Part shown: positions 25,101 through 35,860 of the stretch, piece after piece | Numbering within the stretch: the stretch's first letter is position 1 | Layout of the letters: each line of letters begins with the position of its first letter | From: Polytrichum commune | Taxonomy: Eukaryota; Streptophyta; Polytrichopsida; Polytrichales; Polytrichaceae | Assembly (NCBI GenBank): GCA_950295325.1 | Contig: OX485807.1 | Coordinates: 7,564,501-7,628,500 of the forward strand | DNA: 64,000 nucleotides | Reading direction: 5' to 3' | Program-made: the position numbers and the translations under genes | The notes under the pieces: generated by a model | Told to the model about the DNA's origin: nothing | Database searches by the model: none | What the model saw: the letters and a program-made list of their open reading frames with translations, nothing else

Positions 25101-28100
25101 CTCAAGACTTCTTTTTCTGCAATGACGACATTGAGAGATGCGTTAAGGGTACAAAAAGGAGGTGGGTGGTCTCAGTCCCGAACGTTTCGGAGGTATGGCC
25201 GGTTAAGTTGGGGACCAACTTAACCTGCAAAGAGATCCTCTCTTTAGAAAACGCAGGATTTAGACTGCCCCAGCGGAAGGAGATGACACCTTCCAGAATT
25301 TTTCAGGACCACCCGTTACCTTTGGACTTAGCAAGCTACACGACTCCTGCATATCCGGATGAGTTTCCCACCCGGCGTTCAGGGAAGTTGATTAGGCGCA
25401 ACAAGAAGGCCCCGTCAACAAAACACGCCAATAATTGTGCCTCAGCCCTATCACTAAAAGCCAAAGTGCACAAATTGTGCATGCTTCCAGCCCCTACCTT
25501 AGGATGCATCATCTCGTTGGATTCCGGCACGCCCCCAAAGGTTCAACAATACTATTTGACGATTTCGCAGCTGCCAGCATGCACTTGTCCTAACTTCAAG
25601 GACATGGTGTGAACCCTTTGAGTGGTCCACCACTCTGCGGGATCACTTTTAGTTAGAATGTTAGCATTAAAAGTTAGAATTGATAGGGAATTTAGGGAAA
25701 ATTAGTTCATTTAGCATTTAGCCTAGAAGAAGGAAGGTCAAAATGAAACTAAGTAGTGCTAGAAGATAGCAAAGTAGAAAAAATGTGCTAGCTAGTAAAA
25801 ACAACTAGCTAAGCAAATATTAGTAGATGCTAGCTATTAAGCAAATGTTAGTAAATGCTAGCTAAGCAAGTGTTAGTTTATTAGTTAGTGTGAGGCACAC
25901 AAGACTATTAGAGGTGGTTTAGGTAAGAAGATAAAATCGGCGTGAAGAATTTTGAAGACAAAAAAGAAAGAGAGCAAGGGGGATACTTGCCCACTTGCCC
26001 CCTTGCCAACTCGATGGCGGAAAAATTAGAAAGATTTCTAAAGGTTTTTTGTCGGAGCCACCTCGGCGAGAGGGTGGCAACCTCAACCGGGAAAACCCCC
26101 GAGCCAAAATTTCGGGAAAGGGTTTGAAAAATAGATCCGGTGGAGGAGGGGTCCAGCCCTTTTGTGAGAGGGTTTAAAAACCCCTCCTTCCACCTTGTAG
26201 CTCTCTCTCTTTCTCTAGTTTTTGGGCGAAGCCCTGCTTCAATGTAGTTAGGAAAAAATCCTTTAGCATATATTCTCAATGGTCTAAAAGAAAGGCTTGA
26301 GAACCTCCTCTACTCTCTCTCTCCTAGTTAGGTTGTGTGTTTATTAACACACCAACAAAATTATTCCTTCTTTTGTAGAGGTAGGTTGGATGGTAGAGTT
26401 TTGAATAGAGGCATTATAGACCTCATCTGCCAATGCCCTGAAGGCTTAGTTCAAAAGCTAGAACAAGATACTTATCATTTTTCTCTTAGAGAGATTTCAT
26501 ATAGCTATCCATAGCCGTTTCCCATTTGTGATTTGGTTGAGATGACAATTAGTTATGGATTTTCAAAGATGGAGTAGAAAAACTGGGTGGTCTTGTGGGT
26601 AGCGGCTGCTGGATCAGACCTGCGAGCCCAATAGGAATTTTAATTCCAAGAAATTATATTTTTCCCAAGTAGAACTTTTGTGTAGCTTTCCAAAATGGCT
26701 TAGAACATTTGATTTGAGCATGATTTGAATTAGATATGAATTGTGCAAGATGGGACACATAGTTTGAGAACTTTTGGTTGACTGCTGCATTACAGAGGAC
26801 TTGCTGGGTTCACTTCGGCTTACCTTTCTAATCACATATTTTTATCAAATACATCTTTTTAATATCTCTCCAGGGTCATATAGAACGTTTGATTTGACTA
26901 AGATTTGAATTAGATATGAATTGTTGAAGGCGAGATACATAGTTTAAGCCTTCTTGATTGACTGCTGTGTTACAAGGAGTCCGCTGAATTTCTATTACCT
27001 TAACCTGCTGATGTCATAATTTTTTCTAGTTAGAGCTTGTTCATAGCTTTCCAATGGTATAAGGAAAGCCTAGATCCAAGTAGTAAGGAATGTGCTATGA
27101 ATTTTTGAAGTTAGAAGGTAGATAGGTGGGTTGGAAGGGTCGGTTGAATCGACCTCACACTTCCAACCCTCATAACTTTTGCATTTCTTATCCGATTAGA
27201 GTGATTTTTAGATCATTGGAAAGATAATTTGGTGCACTAAGTATAAATATTATGCTTAGGATTAAATTACAGGGCAGAATAACACTTTATATTTTAATTG
27301 TTAACTAAGGTACGCTTACTACCAAACTAGTTACAAAGAAGGAGGCAAGGTCGACGCTCGGAAAGTGGAGCAAGGAAGGAGGTAGCGGCTCGGCCTACAT
27401 CAAGCCCAAATCAACCGAGGAAAATTGAGGTAAATTAACTAACCTTAAGCCTTCCATTTAGGATTGGAGGGAGCACGGCTAAGGTACGCATCTCTAAACC
27501 CACTCACCTATCTCGTAAGGTCAAGTGGCTGGACCACTTGACCGCCAAGGGAGTACCCAATTCCATTGTTTTCGGGGCCCTTGGTATGTTTTGTGGTAGT
27601 AGCTTCATTTATTAGCAAGTTTCGTGTGTGGTAAGTCGGATTAATCACCGACACGACCACTCTGAATGTTGTTGGTGGAAAGGTGGGGTTAATGACCCGC
27701 GAATCCACTATTATGTTGTTGGCCCCATAGATTGGGAGTAATGGCCCCAATTTATGAAGATTGCGCAACAGGTTGAACCTACAGGTCGCCCGTCACCCTG
27801 GTCCCATTGAGTTGCATTTCGTGGTCTATCCAGTGTAAACACATTTAACAATCAAAACATACCAAATAAATCGTAAACCCTTGTTGGCAAGAGACCCGAG
27901 GTAAGGGGTGATGCCTAATATGTTAATGTAGTAAGTTAGGACGTGCAAACAAAAGTAAGTAATTAAGAAGGAATTTGTGTGAAGGGTGGGACTTAGGCCA
28001 AGTTCCCCCGCTTAGAAAACTAAATAGAACTAAATAAAGAAATAGGAAGAATTGAATGGTCCATCAAATTGTCGTTATTCCGTTCGTTGAGTTAGGGTGG

Positions 28101-28631
28101 TATGAGTCACACCCGGTTGGGTGTATCAGAACCATCCCAATTCACAAATTAGGATTGCCTTGGTTTCAAGGCTGGTGCGTCTGCGCGTAGAATAGGTTGT
28201 AGGTTAAGGTTAGAACTAGATATGAAATTGGTTAGTGGAGTTTAAAGCCACACTAGTAAAAAACTAAGGCCTAACCTCCGGAGGTACTACGACGCATATT
28301 TAATCTCCCTTAAAAATCTAACTACTCACGTTATACACCTATCATCCGGGTTCGGCTTGGGCGCCTGCAAATGCAGGCCACCTTCACCGAAGGGCTTGTG
28401 TGATACTTTTAGGCTCCCTCGAAAGGGGGTGGCCCAAAAGTACCACACATGGCGACTAAAGCAATTGGAAAAAAGGGTCAATGGGCCAACTGTAAGCATT
28501 TGTACTATTTGTTTACTGTAGTCTGTGGTTTGGACTCAGAATCAGACACGTTCATTCATGCAGCTAGTTTTAGCTTCAACGAAGTGAAGCGAGTTTTGGA
28601 AGGTGGTTTGCTGAAGTATCTTGACTCTTAG
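22126..28631 (+). pseudogene. Gene B: paralogue of gene A, broken by an amber stop and an LTR insertion
   Basis: Homologous to gene A from the first Met. Exon 1 is 22126-24216, a 103-bp intron follows at the same phase-0 position, and exon 2 is 24320-25607 continued at 28453-28631. It keeps the N-terminal domain, a VKIE SUMO-like site with an acidic hydrophobic motif (IYELSDDSD), the WRKY-GCM1-like cysteines and the RNase H motifs. Two lesions: TAG at 24163-24165 where gene A has TGG (Trp682), and LTR-A copy 2 between the CxC and CxH halves of the SWIM finger. Without the LTR and one CATGG copy the two halves join in frame, so the insertion is recent relative to decay. The first reading frame alone would give a ~679-aa product lacking SWIM. 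Confidence 0.85.
25608..28447. mobile_element. Solo LTR-type element, LTR-A copy 2, in gene B
   Basis: 2840 bp from TGTGAACCC to AGTACCACA, flanked by a perfect 5-bp duplication CATGG (25603-25607 and 28448-28452). TG...CA ends and a 5-bp duplication are the signature of integrase-mediated LTR retrotransposon insertion. No internal coding region, so a solo LTR. It differs from copy 1 by scattered substitutions only and lies in the opposite orientation. Its first bases supply a TGA stop immediately after the gene B sequence. Confidence 0.92.
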
Positions 28632-29051
28632 AGTTTTCTGTTTCTTTAAAGTAACATATGTATGTAAGATTTGTTATAATCATGATGTAGTGAGACTAAA
28701 AGGGCCACTACAAGACATTTGACGCACCACATGTATTTCGTTGTTCCAAAGTTGCGTGACCTTTTTAGAGTACCACTAATTCTCATTATACTAAAACAAT
28801 ACGTGTTTGACTTGAGACAAACCCATATTTATTACTGATATTAGTTCCAAATGTTCAATTTAACACCCTAAACCATATTTTTCACTGATACAATAACATT
28901 TTTTCTTGTATCAGAGCCCTTAATTGTCCACGGTCATAGGTCACACTGTACACTAAGTTTAGAAAAAATTTACTAAAAATAAATTTAGTCCAACAATACC
29001 ATAAATTTACTGCTTAAAATAATATTTTAATCAAAATATCTCGGAAGTTAC

Positions 29052-29072
29052 CGCTCACCGCTCACCGCTCGC
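29052..29072. repeat. Heptamer tandem repeat (CGCTCNN)3
   Basis: Two CGCTCAC and one CGCTCGC, same family and orientation as 14273-14321. 28632-29051 is AT rich and holds nothing else I recognise, apart from being the 3' flank of gene B. Confidence 0.8.
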
Positions 29073-29086
29073 AAAATAGCTTCGTC

Positions 29087-32000
29087 CCACGTCCTACTCC
29101 GTCTGCAAATGAATGTAAACGTCAAAGGTTGCTCTGTGAGGAGTCTATTAGAGAAGTTGCCACAAAGGATTGTTGTGTACATCGTTGTTGCCAATTGTTC
29201 CCAAGGGATAAATTAATATTGAAGGCTATCCGCGAGGAAATGTGGCTTGGAGATTTCCGTCTAAGATCCACCAAAAAGCTTGATGTCCATAGGGCGATAC
29301 ATGTGAACGGAACAGGTCGCAAGGTCATCACCCTTGAGAGCATAGACGTGTGTTGTACGGCATGGTACACCATTCACGGTGTGTCGAAAGCGGAATTTTA
29401 TAGATAAGCCGCGTATGCCAAGGAAGGCTGCCGTTCCTGTCAGCATGGGAACACGGGCTTAAAGAAACCAAGGGAAGCAACAAGACAAGCACAAGCCACT
29501 CTGGTAACCATCATTGTCCCCCTTGCCGATGCAATGCCGCACAAAACACGCACATTCGCAACCGGTGAAAAGGTTGTGGAGAAGGTTCTTCATACAGGCA
29601 CGAAATGGAAAGACATATTGTTGGACGTAAACGCAGTTGGTGAGAAGGCCGGGTTGGACCCAATTTCGTTGTCGAAACTGAGTGCAATCCAAAAATCGAA
29701 CTTTAGCGAATACATCACAAATAGACGAGGCGACAAATTTGCCCGTTGTTCCAAATGTGAGAAATTGAAACGCCTTCGAGATGCACACACGATGGGGACA
29801 GAGTCCTATGCCGCACATCAAATGAACTATTTCAAGCATGTGAACATGCTTGAGGCACACCGTAATGATTACTACACAAATAGAACTTTGTCCATCTCTA
29901 GGCCTTTGGAGGTTCTTACAATCATCCATGACAAAATGGACCATGCCAAAACAGCCTCACCATGTTTTGCAAATCGAATAAAAGCCACGGACGGCCTTTT
30001 TAAGCTTCCTGTATCGGTTACAGGTGATTTTGATAACAATTGCATTGCATTACCTAAACACAAATTTGTGCTTTTAGGTTTGCATTTGGGGCCATAGATA
30101 TACACCATGTGAATTTTTTGGTGTTATAGTTGAATATTAAATCATTGGGTTGGCTTTGCAGGAATGATTGCACATGGACATGGTGATCTCAAGTATGCTC
30201 ATTATGCTCTTGATTTGTATCCGGCGGATTCAAACCACACGATAGGGTCATTTGCAAAGTTTTTACGTGATTTGGAGAAACCGCCGTCCTATTCATCAAG
30301 AATGTTATTTGAAAACTCGGGATCAACACCTCTATATGAAGCGGTCTTGGATGGAAGAGATGTATGCGTGCACTCATTGCCGGAGCCACCAAGTGAAGAT
30401 GTGATTGCCAAGAATTTGCCCCCAACTCTGCGTGTCCAATTGGACAATTGTACGAAGGACAATAAAAGTAGATATGTTTTTGCATATTGGTCGTTGTTGG
30501 TTGCGAAAGACATTTTCAAGGAGGTGTGTCCTTTCTATTGGTAGGCCACACGCACGATGATATTGATGCATCTTTTGGGCAGTGAAGCATGAAGTTGCGC
30601 GAGGAGGATTTTCCAACAATCCCATTGTTGATGAAGTCGTACATGGATTTGGAGAACATTCCCGTCATCTCCTATATGATCGAGGAGGTTCCCGACTTCA
30701 AGGTATTTATAGAACCGTATATTCGAAGTGGAGCTCACCGATTGATCGGGCATACGAAGGCACAACAATTTCGGTTCTACGTGCGTGACGATGGTGTTCC
30801 CGCCATGCAATACAAGTTGTTGTGCACGTCACAAGACTGGAGCCCGCCGGAGGGTCTCCTTGTATGGCGTGTTGATGGGGAGGGAAGGACGATGTTGCCA
30901 GACGGAGAGCCTAAGCCTTTCAAACCAATACCCATGAAGAATTTGGAAGATATTAATAAAGACATATCAAGCTTCATACAATATTGGGAGAGTTTGAGGG
31001 TAGCGGATGTTGGTGGATCGTGTTGGCTTCGTTATGGAAGTTGGATACAATATTGGACACGTGTACGTGGCGCTTTGGCAAACATTCATCAAGATACACC
31101 CCTTACTTTAAGGCATGGATTTTAGCCACAAACACGTGTCAATGTACAACCTTCGGAGGCTAGTCTTTTGGGAAATGGAGAGGTTCGAGAGGAGTTTGAT
31201 GTGGACGACCATTACGTGGGGCCTATGTGAGCCCAAAATGGGCCCACATGTTTGTTTTAACTCTTGTAAACCATTACAAGTGATGTTTTAGTGTTTTATG
31301 ATTATTTACAAAAATATAAAAAGAGTGAAGCTTGAAAAAAACTAGGTTTAAATATTAGGCTCATTTGGAGTGGATTGATTAAAAGTGTAGTAGTAAAAGA
31401 AAGCTTTATAGTTGGTGAGCGTAGTAGGTAGAGACCCAAGGGTAGTTAAATGATTGAATTAGAACCTTTGGTGTTTGTTTTAGAAAAAAAGCTCAAGAGA
31501 TAAGATGAGAGTCTACAAAGTAGGAGGAGATTTCGAAGGCTTATCGTGAGCCTTGAGGGTGCTCACTTCCTCAAACTCACTATTTAAGACCTCGTTCTTC
31601 CCTTACTCATCATTTCTTTCTTTCGTGCTCCTTGGCATCCCACGTGTTATAAGTGTGGGTGCGTGGAAAGCAAGATAGGAGCACGTGTATGTGCATGGGT
31701 GTAAGGTTAGGAGCCAAGGCTAGTTGGCCTTGAAGGGGGGTTGACCTCTTGTTAGTAATAGTTGGGCGTGAATGATTTAAAGTTCAATTTATGGCTTTGT
31801 TTGATTACTTGGATTTATATTGATTAGCCTTATACTTATGCGGATGTGCAAAGTATCTTATTGGAGCATTTATTTTTGTGGGACTTCATATGAATTTTTG
31901 AGAGCCAAAAAACCGAGACTATGTCCAAACTTCCAAAAACTAGTGAAAAAATGTAAATTCAAAGGGAACGACGTAGAATTGCGACCATATACTTTGTGGC

Positions 32001-32704
32001 AGTAGAAATATTATTGCATATTCATGTAGAGGACTTCATTACCTATCCATGGATACCAGAAACTCATTTTTGGGATTTCATATGAATTTTTGAGAGCCAA
32101 AAAACCGAGACTATATCCAAATTTCCAAAAAAAATAGTGACACACTCTTATAGTTTTTTACTTATGATGTTTTTCACTTATGATGTTTATTGAATTACCG
32201 AGGGAGGATTTTCTACATGTTATTATAATTTTTCCACTCGGGCTAGGACGAAATCGAAGGGTGGGAAATTTTTGGTGACAGCCTGCTAGTAGTCGTCTGC
32301 AACCATCTTTCCGCATTGCAGTGGATTGTCATGAAGGTTATATGCTCATTTTTCGCCTTGAAGATGAGACATATGCAAAGCCAGTGTGGGTGGCAAGAGC
32401 TTTGTCCAAACCAAATTTTGTAACTTCCAGCCCTCATTTTCGACAAATACAAGTAGAGTACTACCGACCGACAACACGGAATGAAGATGTTGTTCGGCAT
32501 TATACAGGCTGGGATACAAACCAACACTTTTGGTAGAAGGTGGATTCTGAGCACGGTCCTTCTTGGGTAGATACAGATTCCATATTTATAGCATGGAAAC
32601 CACGGAAAAATCATAGTGAATCGGTGTCCATCCCTCAAAAGTACATAACTTTTGCAAAAGACAACCTTGCTCGGATCGCAGAAGAAGCAACCCACGTTGA
32701 ATGA
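29087..32704 (+). pseudogene. Decayed transposase-like gene of DUF7869 type
   Basis: Pieces in order: a Cys-rich start (29.13 kb); a CxxC segment with HGNTGLKKPR and MPHK; a probable intron 30078-30161; the core with LDNCTKDNK and GHTHDDIDASF; and a C-terminal part after the LTR (VDCHEGYM to 32704). LDNC followed by GHTHDDID is the hallmark of the DUF7869 transposase-like family. Lesions: TAA 29405-29407, a frameshift near 30535-30545, TGA 30583-30585, TAG 31123-31125, TAG 32534-32536, and the LTR-B1 insertion at 31226-32280. Skipping the LTR and one duplication copy restores the same frame, so the insertion hit what was still a coding exon in structure. It is inactive. Confidence 0.75.
31226..32280 (-). 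mobile_element. Solo LTR, LTR-B copy B1
   Basis: 1055 bp. On the plus strand it runs from TGTGAGCCCAAAATGG to TTGGTGACA; the family start box (CCACCCTT...CGTCCTAGCCCG) is at the right end, so it is placed on the minus strand. Target-site duplication GCCTA / GCCTG (one mismatch). A ~60-bp direct repeat occurs inside (from 31881 and from 32072). No coding region. Confidence 0.8.
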
Positions 32705-33283
32705 GAAGTTGGTAGGATTGTGATAGCATGATTATAGTATAATATGTAATTCGACGAATATATATTACTCATATGTATGCTCCTCAAACTTGGGGCAAAG
32801 TTTGGGTAGAACTTGCGAATGCTATATTGTTTGGGGTTGGATGAATATCCATTTACTATATTTCAATACAAATGTGAAGTTCATTTTTTTATTAAGTTTA
32901 GGACTAAATTGTCCATTGAAGAAATATGCATTTATTGCATGCACTTTGTATGTTGCAATGTCTATATTTTATTGGCCATGCTAATAATAGAAATCCTTTT
33001 ATATGTTTTTTGGGTGAAACTAGTTTGGAGTGCTCTACCCAAAGTGTTTTTGTTGATGAAATTGGTGTAGAGTGCTCTACCATATGTGCTTATGTCCACA
33101 CATAATAGATTTGGGATATTAGAACATATAATATATTTGAGATTGTTCTCAATATAGTTTCGGAACACAGAATGTTGTTTGATCCATATATTAATTTGAG
33201 ACTAGAGAAAGTCTCAATTTAACGAATATAGTGTTATTGGCGTTTTGAACACATTCTCTTTCTTGAAACCTCTCCTCATAATG
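32705..33283. other. AT-rich spacer, no gene seen
   Basis: 3' flank of the decayed transposase up to the next LTR. No convincing reading frame, repeat or RNA gene. Confidence 0.5.
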
Positions 33284-34554
33284 TGTGAGCCCAAATTGAT
33301 GCCCACATTGGTTGTTAACACTTGTAAAACATTACAAGTGGTGTTTTGGTGATTTATGATTATTCACAAAAATATAAAAAGAGTGAAGCTTGAAGAAAAC
33401 TTAGTTTGAAGCATTAGGCTTTTGTGAGTGGATTTAAGTAGGAGAAGGACAAACCTTGATAAAGTGTGGTAGGTAGAAAGCCAAGGTTAGTTAAATGTTT
33501 GAATTAGGATCCTTGTTGATCATTTGAGGGAGGAAGGCTTAGGAGATAGGATTAGAACCTACAAAGTAGGAGGAGATCTCGAGGGCTTATCGTGAGCCTT
33601 GAGGGTGCTCACCCCCTCAAACTCACTATATAATCCCTCATTCTTCCCTCACTCATCCTCTCTTCCCTTCGTGCTCCAAGGCACCCCACGTGTTATAAGT
33701 GTGGGTGTGTTGGAAGCAAGATTGGAGCACATGTGTGTGTTTAGTTTTTAGTTGGAGAGCCAAGGCTAGTTGGCCTTGAAGAGGGTTTGACCTCTTGTTA
33801 GAATTAGTTTTGGTATGAATAATTTTAAGATATTTTATAGCTTCAAATTGTAGTATTTGAGTTCATATTTCTTGGATATTTCTTGAGTAGTCTAGGTTGT
33901 AAGGGGCATAACTTCCAAGCAGAAGAAGATATTTCATTGAAATTTAGAGGGTTAGTAAAAAACTTGTTTATATGAACATGGTCAAAATATGAGGATGTTT
34001 GGAGTACTAGAACAGCAGTTATGACATTCTGAACTTTGCCTACATTTTCAAGCTGAAATGGGCATAACTCCTGGACAAAGGCTTGGAAACGCATGAAATT
34101 TTGAGGGATGCTTTGTTCTTAGGTTTCCTAATTGTGGTACAAATTTCAAGTCAATCCAAGTAGATGAGAAGGAGATATATCATTCTGAAGTGTTTTCAAG
34201 AGTTGCAGACTAAAAAGGCCATAACGTTTTGGCAGAAAATGAAAATAGTTTGAAATTTCAGGAGGTCATAAACAATTAGTTTTTGTGATTGCTCCTAAAA
34301 TTTGAAGTTCTTTGAAACCTGTGAGAGGAAGTTATGACATTCTGAAATCTGGATAGACAGACACATTTAATTAGTCATAACTGTCGGACAGAAAATGGGA
34401 TAGGCTCATAAATTGGTGAGATGTTTTTTGCTTTGTCTCCCTAGTTACAGATAAAATTTCAGGACATTCCGAGAAGTAATGGGAAAGTTACACTATTAGC
34501 TAGTAAAGTCTAGGAGAACAAAAGAAGTTTGCTTGGTTCCATTAGGGATAACCA

Positions 34555-34770
34555 TTAGTTCATTAAACCAATATAGTGGTTGAAGCGTGAGGAGAAAACT
34601 ACAATAAGTGACAAGTATTTATCAATACTTAAACTTGTGTAATTCATGGAATCAATAAGCGAGAACTCATGTAATAGTGTGGAGTCGACGGCAAGGACTC
34701 GCTTCACAAGAGGAATATATTTGAAGGCATGCGTGGCCAAAGCGGCCGGGTGGACTTTAGAGAAGTACAA
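34555..34770 (-). CDS. Conserved peptide frame inside LTR-B2
   Basis: Encodes VHPAALATHAFKYIPL followed by AVDSTL, closely matching peptides in LTR-B5 (59353-59574) and in part LTR-B3 (56120-56383), always in the sense direction of the LTR. No ATG is clear in this copy; the frame is open upstream of 34770 with further similarity to B5. Function unknown. Confidence 0.45.
   Translation of the reverse strand: MYFSKVHPAALATHAFKYIPLVKRVLAVDSTLLHEFSLIDSMNYTSLSIDKYLSLIVVFSSRFNHYIGLMN
34613..34630 (-). other. Stem-loop in LTR-B2 (hairpin H1)
   Basis: AAGTATT-TATC-AATACTT, a perfect 7-bp stem. The same stem with another loop is at 59615-59632, and a version with a compensatory pair change at 58439-58452. 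Confidence 0.6.
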
Positions 34771-34956
34771 GGACGTGACATTACCCGAGATTAAGGAATG
34801 TAAGAAGATATAGTATAGACTTGGCTAAGTTGTGTATATTCCAACGATAGATTGGAATCATACATTGTGTTACAAAGAGAGAAATCTCTACATATCATTA
34901 TAAACTTCTCCATTCGGGCTAGGACGAAATTGAAGGGTGGAGGCTTTTTAGTGACA

Positions 34957-35860
34957 CAATGCTTGTAAAATTTCATTCATATCGTTTGTACAAACTCTTA
35001 AAATCACAAAGTCCTTTGCTAAAGGTCGTTCTTTGTTTGATATCCCAACTTCTCTTAGTTGGACATAATTTTAAATAAGTTCATCTTTTGTGTGGAATTG
35101 AGGTCTGAAAATTGTTGAGGACATAGCCCAAGTTATGATATTGAAGTTTTGCAATTTCATGTTACTCATATTCTTTGCAATGAGTCAGGATGACCTTGAA
35201 TGTAAGGTGAACCCCTTCTCCACCTAATTACCTACAATGAATTGTCAGTAGTAATTAATCTTATGTAAAGCATACATTTTACCATTATTTGACAATGGTA
35301 TGACATAAATAAATGTATATTAAAGTTAAAAATTTATGTTTTCCATAATATTTTGGCATTTAGTCTTATAAAATTTTAATGCCAAACCTAGCATTCACCA
35401 ACTGTATAATTCCAACCATATGACCGCGATAGATTTTCCAAGACTTTGTAGACAACAATCCAAACTTATGAATATGTAATCATGTTCATTTTATAGACTA
35501 GATATTAAAGTTCATGTCACAACCCAAAAAAATCATTTTTTATGCTAAAAATGCAACCTATAATCAAAGAAGGATTAACCCAAAATGATTTATTTTTGTA
35601 TAAGTGATCAACCAATTTAAAAAAATACAAGGTGGTGGTGTTTCTCTATCACATGTTAGCTCACTCAACATTTTCTAGTATGCACATATACTAGAAATAA
35701 AACGACGTCTTCAAGTCTGAAGTGTCCCTCAAAGGGTTCAAGGCTTCTATAACATTCTCATTTATCATTCCTTCATAGACACAAACGGCATCAAGCTCTA
35801 TGTAAGGCGATATAGCTCGGAATTATACATTCTTCCCAAATAAACATAAAAAAAAATGAT
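34957..35860. other. Intergenic, 3' side of the receptor kinase gene
   Basis: AT-rich, no gene recognised; should contain the 3' UTR of the receptor kinase. Confidence 0.5.

Larger units (their letters stand above)
33284..34956 (-). mobile_element. Solo LTR, LTR-B copy B2
   Basis: 1673 bp with the same ends as B1 (TGTGAGCCC and GTGACA on the plus strand) and duplication TAATG / CAATG (one mismatch). Its first ~250 bp are clearly related to B1 (compare 33284 onward with 31226 onward). The centre (33.9-34.5 kb) has degenerate subrepeats around TTATGACATTCTGAA. Contains the conserved peptide frame (34555-34770, minus strand) and a stem-loop at 34613-34630. Confidence 0.82.

Noticed and set aside
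5426-25607. Inversion between the two LTR-A copies in this haplotype
   Set aside because: Copy 2 keeps a matching duplication on both sides, which an inversion would have separated.
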